Counted from the first letter of the stretch, positions 49,034 through 58,600 are shown. The stretch is 64,000 nt of DNA from JACMRP01 sp047302465 (GCF_047302465.1 NZ_CP178621.1:2232001-2296000); one strand, 5' to 3'. Translations and numbers: made by a program. The notes: generated by a model not told the origin, from the letters alone.

Positions 49034-50266
49034 TTATTTTGGGGCGATCCAGACGTCTATGATTTGGCCTTTTTTGGTTTTGCCGCTTTCGTCTTTGAAC
49101 CAATAGGTCGAGCGCTCACGCTCTTCTGCGTGTTTGCCCAATAGACGGACCGTATCCTTATTGTACTTCAAAGAGATCTTTACCACTTTTTCAGAGAGCT
49201 TAGTCAGTTCCTCTGGTTGGCTCACGCCATCGCCGTTTCCGTCTTTCCAAAGAACTAGGTTTTTAAATTCCTTGTCCTTCGCATCGAAGAGGCCGTCCTT
49301 GTTACTATCGAGCTTTTTCAAAACTTCAAAACCGTTGCTGCTGCCCTCAGCGCCCTCGCCAAAAAGTTCGTCCTTCTTGTCGATCGCGCCTGAACTATCT
49401 CGGTCCAAGGCTACAAACCATCCCGGATGATCTGCGTTCGGCCACATAGTCTCACCACCTGGGTTCAGTGGAAACTTGCTGCTGTTATCAAAACGCGGAC
49501 GTTCATCATTTTCAAAAACCATCAACGGCGACCAAAAGCCCCCGCAAAATCCCGTCTGCCCTGGATACGACACATTGATTTCAATATTCGAGTTATCCGT
49601 AGAAACTGCGATACCACCAATTGAAGCCGTCAATGTCCCCGACTTCCCCATATACTCACCACAACCATAGGTCGGCATAAATGAAGACCATCCGTAGTGA
49701 CCATAAATAGGTCCCGTCGTACAATCTTTCACCGTCTGCCCAAAACTGCTTGTACTAATCGACACCTTCGTCACCGCAGGCATCGTCACCGTCCCGGCAT
49801 TATCGACAGTGATGCCACCCTTAAACGGAGTTTTTAAGATGACCGTATTCCCATAAATCGCGGCCGATGAAATCGTCCCTGTTGAGAACGTTGAAGAAGC
49901 CATCGCGCTGACACTGGCCCCCTTCATTCCCGCCGCGGTCACAAGACTTGCCGGATACTCAACCCAAAAATTATGAGCCACACCCGAAATATTTAACTGA
50001 AAACTCGCCTTCAAAACCGAATTCGGCGCTAGAGGATTCGGCACTCCTCGCAAATTCGTCGGAAAACACGAGTTGTGAATCTTGATGGTCACCGTGTCGT
50101 TTTCTGCGCGACTAACAATTCCTGAAGCCGGAGCACTAACCGCCGACTCTCCTAACGACGAAGTGTTCACCGACATTGGATAGTTTTGCACCTGAGCTAA
50201 TGCAACGCTTTGGCCCAAAGCCAGCGCTAAAATGAGGAAGTATTTTTGCAGTATAAATTGCTTCAT
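49034..50266 (-). CDS. Exported protein with EF-hand-like calcium loops
   Basis: This 410-residue protein has a signal peptide (MKQFILQKYFLILALALGQSVALA). The first 280 residues are beta-rich, with cysteines that may pair. The C-terminal 120 residues hold three EF-hand/dockerin-like loops: DRDSSGAIDKKDE, DSNKDGLFDAKDKE and DGNGDGVSQPEE. AAGGGG before the second ATG favours the start at 50266. It is last in the prepilin-like operon, 20 bp after the preceding gene, and could be a calcium-dependent tip or adhesin partner of the pilin-like proteins. Confidence 0.75.
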   Translation of the reverse strand: MKQFILQKYFLILALALGQSVALAQVQNYPMSVNTSSLGESAVSAPASGIVSRAENDTVTIKIHNSCFPTNLRGVPNPLAPNSVLKASFQLNISGVAHNFWVEYPASLVTAAGMKGASVSAMASSTFSTGTISSAAIYGNTVILKTPFKGGITVDNAGTVTMPAVTKVSISTSSFGQTVKDCTTGPIYGHYGWSSFMPTYGCGEYMGKSGTLTASIGGIAVSTDNSNIEINVSYPGQTGFCGGFWSPLMVFENDERPRFDNSSKFPLNPGGETMWPNADHPGWFVALDRDSSGAIDKKDELFGEGAEGSSNGFEVLKKLDSNKDGLFDAKDKEFKNLVLWKDGNGDGVSQPEELTKLSEKVVKISLKYNKDTVRLLGKHAEERERSTYWFKDESGKTKKGQIIDVWIAPK

Positions 50267-50286
50267 AACCATCCCCTTAAAACGTC

Positions 50287-51264
50287 CTACAGTCGTTCCG
50301 CTTTATGAACTTTAAAATAAATCATACGTTTCAATACTGAGTCCCTGCGCAAAGAGAACTTATCGATTTGGTCCGCCAGTAAAACCGGATTACCAAAAGA
50401 ACCATTCTCGTAAGTCGTACGGTACAAATTTGCAGGAGGCTCTTTAAAACCCGTCACGAGTTTCGATTTTTCGATGTGATAGCGTACAATTTTAATCGCA
50501 CGCAAACGCACGATCGATTGACCACCGCCAATAGATGGTACATTTCTTAAAAAATCATCCGCCGAGTTAATCAGAGTTCCAGAACCTGGATGAGTTTTAA
50601 TAAGCATACTCGCCATCACTCCGACGACCGGATTTAGACTGCCGCCACTGACTGAGCCCATAAAGATCGGACTGCGCGGCGGAATTTTCAAATCCACTTT
50701 GCCGTTTGCTACACCACGAATCTTTGCCGGAGTGTCCAGCATCAAAGTTTTATTAGGGATCCAGAAACCCGGTCGCTGCGCGCCGATCCAGTTTTTCTGA
50801 TTCAATGAAATAAAGCTCAGATCCGCAGCAATATTAAAATTAGCTGGCGACGGCCCCACATTGTAAGCCATCACCGGATCATAAATCAGCAAACTGCCGG
50901 CAGAACGGTCCTGAGTGATAATGTAGAATTCAGTCCGCCCGTCCAATGCAAGAGTCAGCTCGCGATCTTTTCGTGCGGTTAAACTGTTTTCAGGAATATC
51001 TGGGTAATAATCAAAGAACAAAAGACCCGCATCGTCTTTCACATTCAAATTATTGTAAGCCGGATCCAAGCCATTAAAGTCGTTAAACAGAATACGTTCA
51101 GCCAAAGTCTCATCGATATTGGCCTCGAGTGTTTTACGCATACGAATATGGTCTTTGATCATAGACATCTGCGTGCTGGCAACAAGTCCCAACCCCACCG
51201 CGGCAATGCCTACGGCAACTAATACTTCTACAATTGTAAAACCTTGCGTATTTCTTAACTTCAT
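50287..51264 (-). CDS. Prepilin-like protein (PilW-type)
   Basis: This 325-residue protein has a type IV prepilin N-terminus: a short leader MKLRNTQG, the cleavage site G|FTIVE with Glu at +5, and a hydrophobic helix to about residue 30. The rest is a large beta-rich domain. Such minor pilins or pseudopilins are processed by prepilin peptidase and sit at the pilus tip. Its ATG overlaps the stop of the preceding gene (ATGA). Confidence 0.85.
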   Translation of the reverse strand: MKLRNTQGFTIVEVLVAVGIAAVGLGLVASTQMSMIKDHIRMRKTLEANIDETLAERILFNDFNGLDPAYNNLNVKDDAGLLFFDYYPDIPENSLTARKDRELTLALDGRTEFYIITQDRSAGSLLIYDPVMAYNVGPSPANFNIAADLSFISLNQKNWIGAQRPGFWIPNKTLMLDTPAKIRGVANGKVDLKIPPRSPIFMGSVSGGSLNPVVGVMASMLIKTHPGSGTLINSADDFLRNVPSIGGGQSIVRLRAIKIVRYHIEKSKLVTGFKEPPANLYRTTYENGSFGNPVLLADQIDKFSLRRDSVLKRMIYFKVHKAERL

Positions 51265-51716
51265 TTTGCACTCACCACAAAGTTATAGTCCCGATACTGC
51301 TCTCCACGAGCCGTCCAGGATTTATGAGTCATTCGCAAAGTCACCAAATAAAGTCCGCGGAATTGTTCCATCGGCTGAATGATATAACCATAAGTCCCCG
51401 CGCAGTCCGGGCACTCGATACGAGTTGTCAGGACACCAATATCCCAAGCCATCGGAAGGTTATCCAGCGACAAGGCTTCGCCTCTGCCGTCTTTGTAGTT
51501 GAAATTCACCTGGTAATTTTCAATACCCGCTTTAATATTTTCAGCAACGTCGTCCACCTGGCGCTCTGACGACGATAAAATTAAACTGTCACGCGTATTT
51601 CCCTTTAAGGAAATCAAGCCGCCGACAAATGAGAAACTCACGATCGACAAAAGCCCCATCGCCAACAGAACTTCTAGCAACGAATAACCTTGCTGATTTC
51701 CAACAGCCGTTTTCAT
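51261..51716 (-). CDS. Prepilin-like minor pilin (PilV/PilI-type)
   Basis: This 151-residue protein has leader MKTAVGNQQG and the cleavage site G|YSLLE with Glu at +5, followed by a hydrophobic helix. Two cysteines (ECPDC) lie in the globular part. The stop of the preceding gene overlaps its ATG as TAATG, and its own stop overlaps the next ATG. It is a minor pilin or pseudopilin by structure; its exact role is not known. Confidence 0.85.
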   Translation of the reverse strand: MKTAVGNQQGYSLLEVLLAMGLLSIVSFSFVGGLISLKGNTRDSLILSSSERQVDDVAENIKAGIENYQVNFNYKDGRGEALSLDNLPMAWDIGVLTTRIECPDCAGTYGYIIQPMEQFRGLYLVTLRMTHKSWTARGEQYRDYNFVVSAK

Positions 51717-54715
51717 TAGCGACCTCCTTCGCGAGCTTGCTCGACGACGAAGAAGCGAACTAAACGACGCTTACAAGTTGTATTCGAAGAGTTCGGCAAA
51801 AGCCCACAATCAGGATCTACTGCCGTCCACTGGAACGGGTCTGCTTTTGCGCGAAGACTGATCACGTTACAAGCCATACGGTCTGAAACCTCTTGAACAG
51901 ATGGTTTTGGATGCCAGATCGGATTTTTAGGAGCATCACAACTAGCACCCGAAAGAGACTTCAAAACACCAATAGAACGAAGCTCTTGAGTCACTTGCGG
52001 ATGATAGATACTGCTCCATACAATCCCCGCTTTGTATGCCGAAGGATCAATCTGAAGTTTGCCGACAATGAAAGTTCCGATGATTCGCAAAGGCTTTTGG
52101 CGAGCTTCGATACGCAAGCTATCACAAGTGTAGAAACCGGTAATAACATTCGCACTTGCGGAGATCACACACTCCTTAGCGATTGAATAAACTTTAAAGA
52201 CACCATCAGCACCAGAGTCTAAAACCAATGTTTTATTAAACACAGGGTCGTGACCAATCTGCGATGAGCTGTCACCAGCAAAGTTCCATGAACTGCGTGT
52301 TGTGCCAGAGAAATCTACGTTCCAACTAGCCCCACCAAAAGATTGAGAAGCCGCTGCATTACGAGCCTGCTCACAAAGAACATCCAGATGCGCGTAGTCC
52401 GTATCATCTTCAGCGATACCACCCGCAGAGGCACTTGCGCTTGTTTCTGACATTGAACCAGGGGCAACCAAAGACTTACGATCGCTGCTGATACCAAAAT
52501 TTAGATAACGTAAAAGCTTGCCGTTTGAAGGAGTCTTAATCGGAGCACTCTGATAGTAAGTACCATCATAAGCTAAGAACCCGATCGATGGCGCAATAGG
52601 ATTTCCATTGTCATCAAGCAAGTGGTCAACTCGACTTGCCGTGATACTTACATCATAGCGGTCTTCGTACACACCAAATCTAGAATAAACTTTGGAGACC
52701 TTAATTACAATCTCTGCAGGTTCTGCCAAGGTTGCCAAATCGCTTTTTGCTTTCGCTAAAGCAGCGTCAGCTGACTTTACAACATCCTGCTGTTTTGGAA
52801 CATCCGTGTACTGCAACTGATTCACTGTATTTTTCAAAGCCGTAATACGTCCCTTTAAATTGGTGATCAAATCCTGATCCTGATAGTCCACAACCGGAGT
52901 CGGTGTTGGTGTCGGCGTTGCCTTCGGTGTCGCGGTCGGAGATGGCGACGCCGAAGGAGATACAGACGGACTTGGTGACGGCTCTGTACTATCACCAGAG
53001 TCAGGACTTGCTGACGGAGATGGTGATGGTGACGGCGTCGGCGTAATGTTTAAATGCGGCGTCGGAGTTGGTGTCGCAGTCGGAGCTGGCGTCGGTGTTG
53101 GTTCTGGCTCCTCTGGTTTTTTTAGCTCGTTTGCAAGTTCCGTTTGAGCGGCGCTCAAATCGGCCTGTGCTTTTGAAAGTTGATTGTTAAAATCAGAAAG
53201 CTGAGTTTTTGCAAAGGTCAAACTTGACTGTGCTGATGTCACAGCACTTTCTAATTTTGCGCGATAGGCCGCGCCACCAACTTCGGGATTGATCGTGATT
53301 TCAGTGTTTCTAGATAATTGAGCAGTAACCAACTTATTTCCAAGTGCAAACGTCATTTTGAAAATGGGATCTCCAGAACCGTCGCGATCAACTTTGCCTT
53401 TACCGAAATTCGAAGTCTGAACCGGTAGCATTGGATTGTCCTGGGGACTGAATTCGTTTTTATTGGACAAGAACAAGCGATAGCGAAGATCATTCTTGCT
53501 ATCGTCTTTTAAAGTGGCTGCTAACTCAGACTTATAAAGATAGTCGCTAGATGAAAGGTTTTGACTGCGCTCAATACACTGAGACATCAGATTCGTATCC
53601 GCACTACTTCCGGCAATAATACGTCCGAAAACCTGAAGCCCGCGGTCTAAGCCCCCGTCATTCTCAATACCACGTAAGAAACCGCCAAACGTAGGCACAT
53701 CTGACCAGAAACGATCTGACAATCCCCCTGAAGAACGTGGTACGAACTGACTGCCATCAGGATTCTTCACCCAACCGTTGCCCATATATACGCGATCAGC
53801 AAATGTCACAGGCGCGTAGAGTCCGTTATAGGCCGAATTGTCTTTCGCCGGACGCTTGTCTTGCGGAAGATAAATATCTTGATTCACAAACACGGGGCTT
53901 AAGAAAACCAACCCTTGACCAGAACCAATTTCACTTTTGCTAGCAAAACGATGGAAAGACACATCGCCTGTGCCTTGAGTAGAATTCCACGCGGTATCTA
54001 AGTGAAGATCTTTAGGTACCATCAACGCAAACGACCCAACCTCTCGCGGGTAAATCACGATCTGGGAGGTGATCTTTAATGGCGAGCTACCAATACTAAT
54101 AGGAGTTGTAGCGGTCTTACTGCTTTTTAAAGAAATCGTGGCACGCAGATAAACCTCGCGTCCCGCGCGCGGCAAATAACCACTTTCATCTTTTTCAAGC
54201 AAGATACTGACACCATCGACTTTCAAAACTTTGCCGGTAATCTCGTCTTTGACGGTTTTCAAGTTTTGCAAAACCGGAAATAGCGGATGGGCCGTTGTTG
54301 CAGCGCTGACCTTCAGATAACGTGTAATACTTTTTAGTGGAATATTGTTTTTATCAAGAGGCCCCACATCTGTGCCAGTGGCCAAGAGTTGCAAGATAAA
54401 GTTCTCTTGGTCTCCGGACATTATAAGGCGCTCGACACTGCCAGTGTGTGAGAGATTACACTGTGCTGTTGGGGAATTCATAAGAAGATCGTCGTCTGTA
54501 AAACAATATTTCTGACGAAGACCGTAAAGAACGTAATCCATGGTGCTATTAAGCGCGAAGCGAAGATTCACGGCATTCACAGTCTTGCCGATTTCTTTTT
54601 TCTGAGCGATGACGTAATCAGAGAGCATGTAGAATGAAATACTCATAGCCGCAGTGACAGCTAGTACCTGCAGTAGCACATTTCCTTTATTGTTGTGTAG
54701 AGCTCTCTTCGTCAC
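51716..54715 (-). CDS. Very large prepilin-like protein with coiled-coil hairpin and Pro-rich insert
   Basis: This 999-residue protein starts at a GTG with AAGAGG six bases upstream, giving a short leader MTKRALHNNKG and a hydrophobic helix NVLLQVLAVTAAMSISFYML. The +5 position is Gln in place of Glu, as in some PilX/GspK-like proteins. A long beta-rich part follows. Residues about 480-530 form a predicted coil (SAQSSLTFAKTQLSDFNNQL). An insert of about 75 residues rich in Pro, Ser and Thr comes next (PTPTPT, SPSPSPS), and a second coil lies at about 612-655. The C-terminal third has cysteines. It heads the operon and would be the largest tip or shaft component. Confidence 0.8.
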   Translation of the reverse strand: MTKRALHNNKGNVLLQVLAVTAAMSISFYMLSDYVIAQKKEIGKTVNAVNLRFALNSTMDYVLYGLRQKYCFTDDDLLMNSPTAQCNLSHTGSVERLIMSGDQENFILQLLATGTDVGPLDKNNIPLKSITRYLKVSAATTAHPLFPVLQNLKTVKDEITGKVLKVDGVSILLEKDESGYLPRAGREVYLRATISLKSSKTATTPISIGSSPLKITSQIVIYPREVGSFALMVPKDLHLDTAWNSTQGTGDVSFHRFASKSEIGSGQGLVFLSPVFVNQDIYLPQDKRPAKDNSAYNGLYAPVTFADRVYMGNGWVKNPDGSQFVPRSSGGLSDRFWSDVPTFGGFLRGIENDGGLDRGLQVFGRIIAGSSADTNLMSQCIERSQNLSSSDYLYKSELAATLKDDSKNDLRYRLFLSNKNEFSPQDNPMLPVQTSNFGKGKVDRDGSGDPIFKMTFALGNKLVTAQLSRNTEITINPEVGGAAYRAKLESAVTSAQSSLTFAKTQLSDFNNQLSKAQADLSAAQTELANELKKPEEPEPTPTPAPTATPTPTPHLNITPTPSPSPSPSASPDSGDSTEPSPSPSVSPSASPSPTATPKATPTPTPTPVVDYQDQDLITNLKGRITALKNTVNQLQYTDVPKQQDVVKSADAALAKAKSDLATLAEPAEIVIKVSKVYSRFGVYEDRYDVSITASRVDHLLDDNGNPIAPSIGFLAYDGTYYQSAPIKTPSNGKLLRYLNFGISSDRKSLVAPGSMSETSASASAGGIAEDDTDYAHLDVLCEQARNAAASQSFGGASWNVDFSGTTRSSWNFAGDSSSQIGHDPVFNKTLVLDSGADGVFKVYSIAKECVISASANVITGFYTCDSLRIEARQKPLRIIGTFIVGKLQIDPSAYKAGIVWSSIYHPQVTQELRSIGVLKSLSGASCDAPKNPIWHPKPSVQEVSDRMACNVISLRAKADPFQWTAVDPDCGLLPNSSNTTCKRRLVRFFVVEQAREGGR

Positions 54716-55029
54716 AACGTACCTCTTCAACTCAACATTCACAGCAAGTTATTGTTTACACGAACCTCAGACAGAGCACCTCCAGAGCTCATCGTCAGGA
54801 TGTTAAGAAAGTTAAAGTGAAAGATTTGTATTGTAAAAAAGCTTTCACATTTATGAGCCGACTTGAGATTTTCACTCGGGAAATAACTGAAAATGTGTTT
54901 GCTTATGAGGTAATTTTAGGAACAATTGTCCGCAGTCAACAGTGTCGCAAACACGCCCATCGCCAGAGAATTAGCAACGAGCGCATCGAATCTACAATGT
55001 AATCTGAATAAATTTTGATCTTAAGAAAA
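54716..55029. promoter_or_regulatory. 314-bp gap, promoter region of the prepilin operon
   Basis: No gene is supported here. A short plus-strand frame at 54817-55002 lacks a ribosome site and protein-like composition. The gap must hold the prepilin operon promoter. An inverted repeat ATTTTCA (54868-54874) and TGAAAAT (54888-54894) is the only structured element seen. Confidence 0.4.
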
Positions 55030-55551
55030 CTATCCAACGCCGAGCTTACGCAAAAGCTCGTCGATTTCGTTTTGGTCCATCTTCTTTTTCTGTGCATCGA
55101 CAGAGGCGCGAACATCCGCACCGAATTGATTCGAAACCCAACGAAGTCTTTCAAGAAAGGTGGTACTAAATGACTTTTTGAGCGCGTCTCCAGAGTCTCC
55201 GTCTTCGAGGCTGTCAATCCACTCGCTGAGAGTTTCGGTGGCATCCAGCAAAAGCGCAACGCAGACATCGTAAAACTGTGGGTTGCCTTGAATCTGAGAC
55301 GCCTTATAACCAACCGCTTTGCAAAGTGCCGCATAGTCGGCAACAACATGAAGGGCATGCTCTGGCGGAACCAACAGGGCTAGACTTTTGGCACCCCCCA
55401 TAACGCGGTCCACTTTCTGCCCATACTCTTCTAGCTGGGAAACCTGAGAAAAATCGCCTTCAATGTTTTCTAAAAGTTCGATAAGGTCCTGAATAAGAAC
55501 CTTCGATTCGCCAATAAAATCTTTTACTATATCCTTATCTATATTCGACAT
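55030..55551 (-). CDS. Helical protein ending in a CheZ/FliM-like CheY-binding peptide
   Basis: This 173-residue, mostly helical protein ends KMDQNEIDELLRKLGVG. This resembles the C-terminal CheY-binding peptide of CheZ (QDQVDDLLDSLGF) and the N-terminal EIDALL peptide of FliM. The helical body could be a CheZ-like phosphatase, but the CheZ active-site DxxxQ pattern is not obvious. It could also be an Hpt-like or adaptor protein. The ATG at 55551 lacks a Shine-Dalgarno. It is divergent from an HD-GYP gene 35 bp away. Confidence 0.65.
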   Translation of the reverse strand: MSNIDKDIVKDFIGESKVLIQDLIELLENIEGDFSQVSQLEEYGQKVDRVMGGAKSLALLVPPEHALHVVADYAALCKAVGYKASQIQGNPQFYDVCVALLLDATETLSEWIDSLEDGDSGDALKKSFSTTFLERLRWVSNQFGADVRASVDAQKKKMDQNEIDELLRKLGVG

Positions 55552-55586
55552 AGAATCGAGAATAACAATCGAGGGGTTCGTTAGCA

Positions 55587-56516
55587 ATGGATTATGTTTC
55601 TATTCGCGTGAGTACCTTGCGCGGGGATCAAAAAATTGATTTCAACGCGTATATCAAGATTAACGATAAGATGGTTCTCTATCTTCGTCGAGGTGACTCT
55701 TTCGAAGGAGAACGCCTTAAGCGCCTGAAAGATAAAAAACTCCGCAAGATGTTCATTCTGAACGATGAAGAAAGCAAGTACCGTGACTATCTTCAAAAGA
55801 ATATCGAGATGGCTTACGATGAAAGATCTGGAAAAGACATCAACGCTCGTGCCGAAATCGTGCAAGGGCAACAGCAAAGCAATACCGAAGAAGTTTTTGA
55901 AGATCCAGGCAATGTCGAATCCTACAACAACACCAAAGATGCCGCTGGAAAATATGTTCAGTTTCTGATGAGCAACAGCAAGGCAATCAGCGCTGTTATG
56001 AATATCTCGAACGACGACTGTAACATTGCCCATCACGGAGTCACTGTATCCACACTCTCTGTGGCTCTTGCGCAAAAGTTGAATGTGACAGATCCAAAGA
56101 AGACTCAGCTTCTAGCGTTGGGCGCTCTTCTTCATGATTTCGGTCACTATGAATCAGGAGTAGCACTCAATCGCCTAACCTCTTCTTTTACGAAAGAGGA
56201 AATGAATATCTATACCGGACATGCGGATTTAGGTGCCCAGAAGGTGCAAGACAAGAAGCACTTTGACCAAACTGTTATTAACATCATTGCTCAGCACGAA
56301 GAATGTATCGATGGTAGCGGCTTCCCAAAAGGCGTTCGTGAAAATCAAATCGATCCTTTGGCAGTCATTGTATCTAGCGCCAACGCCCTAGATCGCATGA
56401 TCACATTCGAAAAGATGCCTCGCCAAGACGCCGTAAAAAAGCTGATGATCGACCAAGTTGGCCGTCACCCACTCAATCATATTCAGTTCTTGGGCGACAT
56501 CCTGAAGAACACCTAA
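55587..56516 (+). CDS. HD-GYP-type cyclic di-GMP phosphodiesterase
   Basis: This 309-residue protein has a C-terminal HD-GYP domain with its main metal-site motifs present: IAHHGVTVSTLSVAL near residue 148, LLHDFGHY (HD) near 180, TGHADLGAQ near 212 and QHEECIDGSGFPKG near 235. GYP reads GFP. The N-terminal 120 residues are unrecognised. Such enzymes degrade cyclic di-GMP. GAGGGG before the ATG is a good ribosome site. It contrasts with the degenerate HD-GYP protein at 45291-46670. Confidence 0.85.
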   Translation: MDYVSIRVSTLRGDQKIDFNAYIKINDKMVLYLRRGDSFEGERLKRLKDKKLRKMFILNDEESKYRDYLQKNIEMAYDERSGKDINARAEIVQGQQQSNTEEVFEDPGNVESYNNTKDAAGKYVQFLMSNSKAISAVMNISNDDCNIAHHGVTVSTLSVALAQKLNVTDPKKTQLLALGALLHDFGHYESGVALNRLTSSFTKEEMNIYTGHADLGAQKVQDKKHFDQTVINIIAQHEECIDGSGFPKGVRENQIDPLAVIVSSANALDRMITFEKMPRQDAVKKLMIDQVGRHPLNHIQFLGDILKNT

Positions 56517-56625
56517 GGCCTTCTATTCCTTATGGTTAAGTACGTATAACTTTATTGAACTCATTATTCGTTTTGAGTTGTCATAAGCTGGGTCCGATTT
56601 CTAAAACTCTAGAAAGGACCCAATT

Positions 56626-57087
56626 ATGTTTTTAAAATCTGTTATTTCTTCTATTATCTTCTTCAGCGCAAGCCTTGTGCTAGCTCAATCAAAAGCCCCT
56701 GTCACTCTGGATGGCGATTATCGCTTAGAACTCACTATCAAAGGCAAAGTCTTCGTGGATCACCTGACCCTGAAAGGAAAAAATGGTCCTATCGAATTGA
56801 CTGATTTCAACGGTGGGATCATCGGCACCATGGAAGTCCCAGGAATGTTTACCTCGCCCCTAAGAGGAGGCCGGGGCAATTGTAACACTTGGAATCTTAC
56901 TTGCGGATTTTACTTCTGGATAGAGGCCAATGAAAACGGCCAAACCTATAAAGTGAACTACACAGCCCAAATGAGTCGGAAAAACTACCAAGAAGTAGAA
57001 CGTGGGGAAGGCCCCGCTGTCTTAACAGGGAAGGCAACTTTCAAAGACGGCTCTGTTCTAGGAACTTTCACCGCCACCAAGCAATAG
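56626..57087 (+). CDS. Exported protein of unknown function
   Basis: This 153-residue protein has a signal peptide (MFLKSVISSIIFFSASLVLA). The mature part is a compact beta-rich domain (DGDYRLELTIKGKVFVDHLTL) with two cysteines near the middle (RGNCNTWNLTCGF). GAAAGGA precedes the ATG. No family is recognised. A terminator follows it. Confidence 0.75.
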   Translation: MFLKSVISSIIFFSASLVLAQSKAPVTLDGDYRLELTIKGKVFVDHLTLKGKNGPIELTDFNGGIIGTMEVPGMFTSPLRGGRGNCNTWNLTCGFYFWIEANENGQTYKVNYTAQMSRKNYQEVERGEGPAVLTGKATFKDGSVLGTFTATKQ

Positions 57088-57097
57088 ACTAAAATAA

Positions 57098-57129
57098 AAA
57101 ACCCACATCTCGCAAAAGATGTGGGTTTT
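57098..57129. terminator. Bidirectional terminator
   Basis: AAAACCCACATCT (57098-57110) and AGATGTGGGTTTT (57117-57129) form a 13-bp stem with a 6-nt loop. It has A/T runs on both sides and lies between two convergent genes, so it should serve both. Confidence 0.9.
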
Positions 57130-57151
57130 AATTTCTGAAATCTAAAATTTT

Positions 57152-57712
57152 CTAGAACATGTAACCAATAGAAAGCATCGGCATCACTTCTGTGATCGTA
57201 AGAGCTTCTAAATTGGTATTGGTCTCGTGCTTTTTGTAGGCGATGCTTCTATACGTCAACTCACCACCTAACAACCAACCGCTACCCACGCCGGCTTTGT
57301 AACCTAGATCAACCTGAATACCAGAGCCTTCGCTGTAATCGCCAAGCTTTGCTTGCATCAAGTAGTGACCCATCAGGAAGAAGCCTGCAGAACCCATGTA
57401 ACCAAGCGAAGCTCCCATCGCAGAACCTGAAGTTCCTGATTGATTCAAGACACTCTCAGAGCGGGAAGTGTAGATACCACCAAAATAAATACCATCACCA
57501 CCCAGAAAACCTAGCTTGATATCGTAAATTGCCGTTGAACCATCAGAAGAGGTTGTGGCACTGCCCCCAGTGTCTTTAGATTCAACTTTGGTCGATGTGT
57601 AAGAGAGATTCACATCAAAGAGAACTCCTGAACCACCCCCACGTGCCTGCGCTGTTGCAGATAGAGCCATCGCTGAGGCAAGAACGAGAGTGGACAATAA
57701 TTTCTTTCTCAT
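57152..57712 (-). CDS. Outer-membrane beta-barrel protein
   Basis: This 186-residue protein has a signal peptide (MRKKLLSTLVLASAMALSATAQA), a Gly-rich start and alternating strands ending SIGYMF with a terminal Phe, the form of a small outer-membrane barrel. AAAGGAG before the ATG at 57712 supports this start over one ten codons upstream. Its function is unknown. It follows the unrecognised gene at 57726 by 13 bp. Confidence 0.78.
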   Translation of the reverse strand: MRKKLLSTLVLASAMALSATAQARGGGSGVLFDVNLSYTSTKVESKDTGGSATTSSDGSTAIYDIKLGFLGGDGIYFGGIYTSRSESVLNQSGTSGSAMGASLGYMGSAGFFLMGHYLMQAKLGDYSEGSGIQVDLGYKAGVGSGWLLGGELTYRSIAYKKHETNTNLEALTITEVMPMLSIGYMF

Positions 57713-57725
57713 AAGCACTCCTTTG

Positions 57726-58550
57726 CTATTTAGAATCCGCAATCCAATGCGGACGTGACACTAAGATGATACCCTCTTCTGCCAGAGAGGAAAACTTTTT
57801 TACCCACACATCACCTGGTAAATTCGCATCGAGCTCCATGAGCAGGACCTGTTCCTTGAGCTGGTCGAGGGTGTATTTTCGATCTTCCTGTAGCAAATCC
57901 ACAACAGCGGCGTCATAGACTTCGAGCTTGTGCTCTCTGACTTTTCTTTGAGAATAGTCGTAATAAAAAATATAGAGGCCCTCAGTCAAATGTAGCTCTG
58001 GAATTTCAAAAGTCGTGTAAAGACTCTGCAAAGATGGATTGGCAATGATGCGACCTTCCTCCTGAGGAGGAAATCCAAAATCTGCAAACGATAAATAGGA
58101 CCAAAGCCACTCTCGCTGCGCCATCAAATAAAGACGAGAGTCCTGAAATTTTCTTTTCAGAAACACCGGCAAATAACGAAAATGCTCTGTAAGCAATGGG
58201 CCTTGCCACGGAAACTCTTGCAAATACGACTTCAGAATTTCCTTTAAGTCTGTTTTCAAAGCCTGAGCTGTATGCGGAAAATATTTTTTAAGATCCTCAA
58301 GCAGTACTTGCAGTAAAAAATCACTCGCCGGTTTATTTATTTTCACTTCACGGATTGCTTGAGGTTTTAACCAGTGCAGAGTTTCATCAAGAACCGCCTC
58401 GTAAAGCGCTTTTTGCGAAGGGGGCACCAGCTCGGGATGGGTCTCGAGAATAAAACTCCCCGCCCCTTGCAGAAGCGTCTCTCGACGAGATGCGCCTACA
58501 CCAAGGACCTCATAATCTTTAAGCTGACGAGAGTCTTCCGAGTATGCCAT
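57726..58550 (-). CDS. Conserved-looking cytoplasmic protein of unknown function
   Basis: This 274-residue protein has no signal peptide or membrane segment. It is rich in Leu, Glu and Lys and aromatic residues, with helical stretches (DFLLQVLLEDLKKYF, LDQLKEQVLLMELD). The C-terminal part (residues about 190-260) could be a winged-helix-like domain. No family is recognised. It is divergent from the creatininase-family gene and is followed by an outer-membrane barrel gene. Confidence 0.65.
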   Translation of the reverse strand: MAYSEDSRQLKDYEVLGVGASRRETLLQGAGSFILETHPELVPPSQKALYEAVLDETLHWLKPQAIREVKINKPASDFLLQVLLEDLKKYFPHTAQALKTDLKEILKSYLQEFPWQGPLLTEHFRYLPVFLKRKFQDSRLYLMAQREWLWSYLSFADFGFPPQEEGRIIANPSLQSLYTTFEIPELHLTEGLYIFYYDYSQRKVREHKLEVYDAAVVDLLQEDRKYTLDQLKEQVLLMELDANLPGDVWVKKFSSLAEEGIILVSRPHWIADSK

Positions 58551-58600
58551 GATTTTTAAATTCTACTGTCCCCGACATTTCAAGAGCAAGGAGTTGTTCT

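Noticed and set aside
54817..55002. Small plus-strand open frame upstream of the prepilin operon
   Set aside because: It has no ribosome site, no start context and no protein-like composition, and it overlaps the promoter region.
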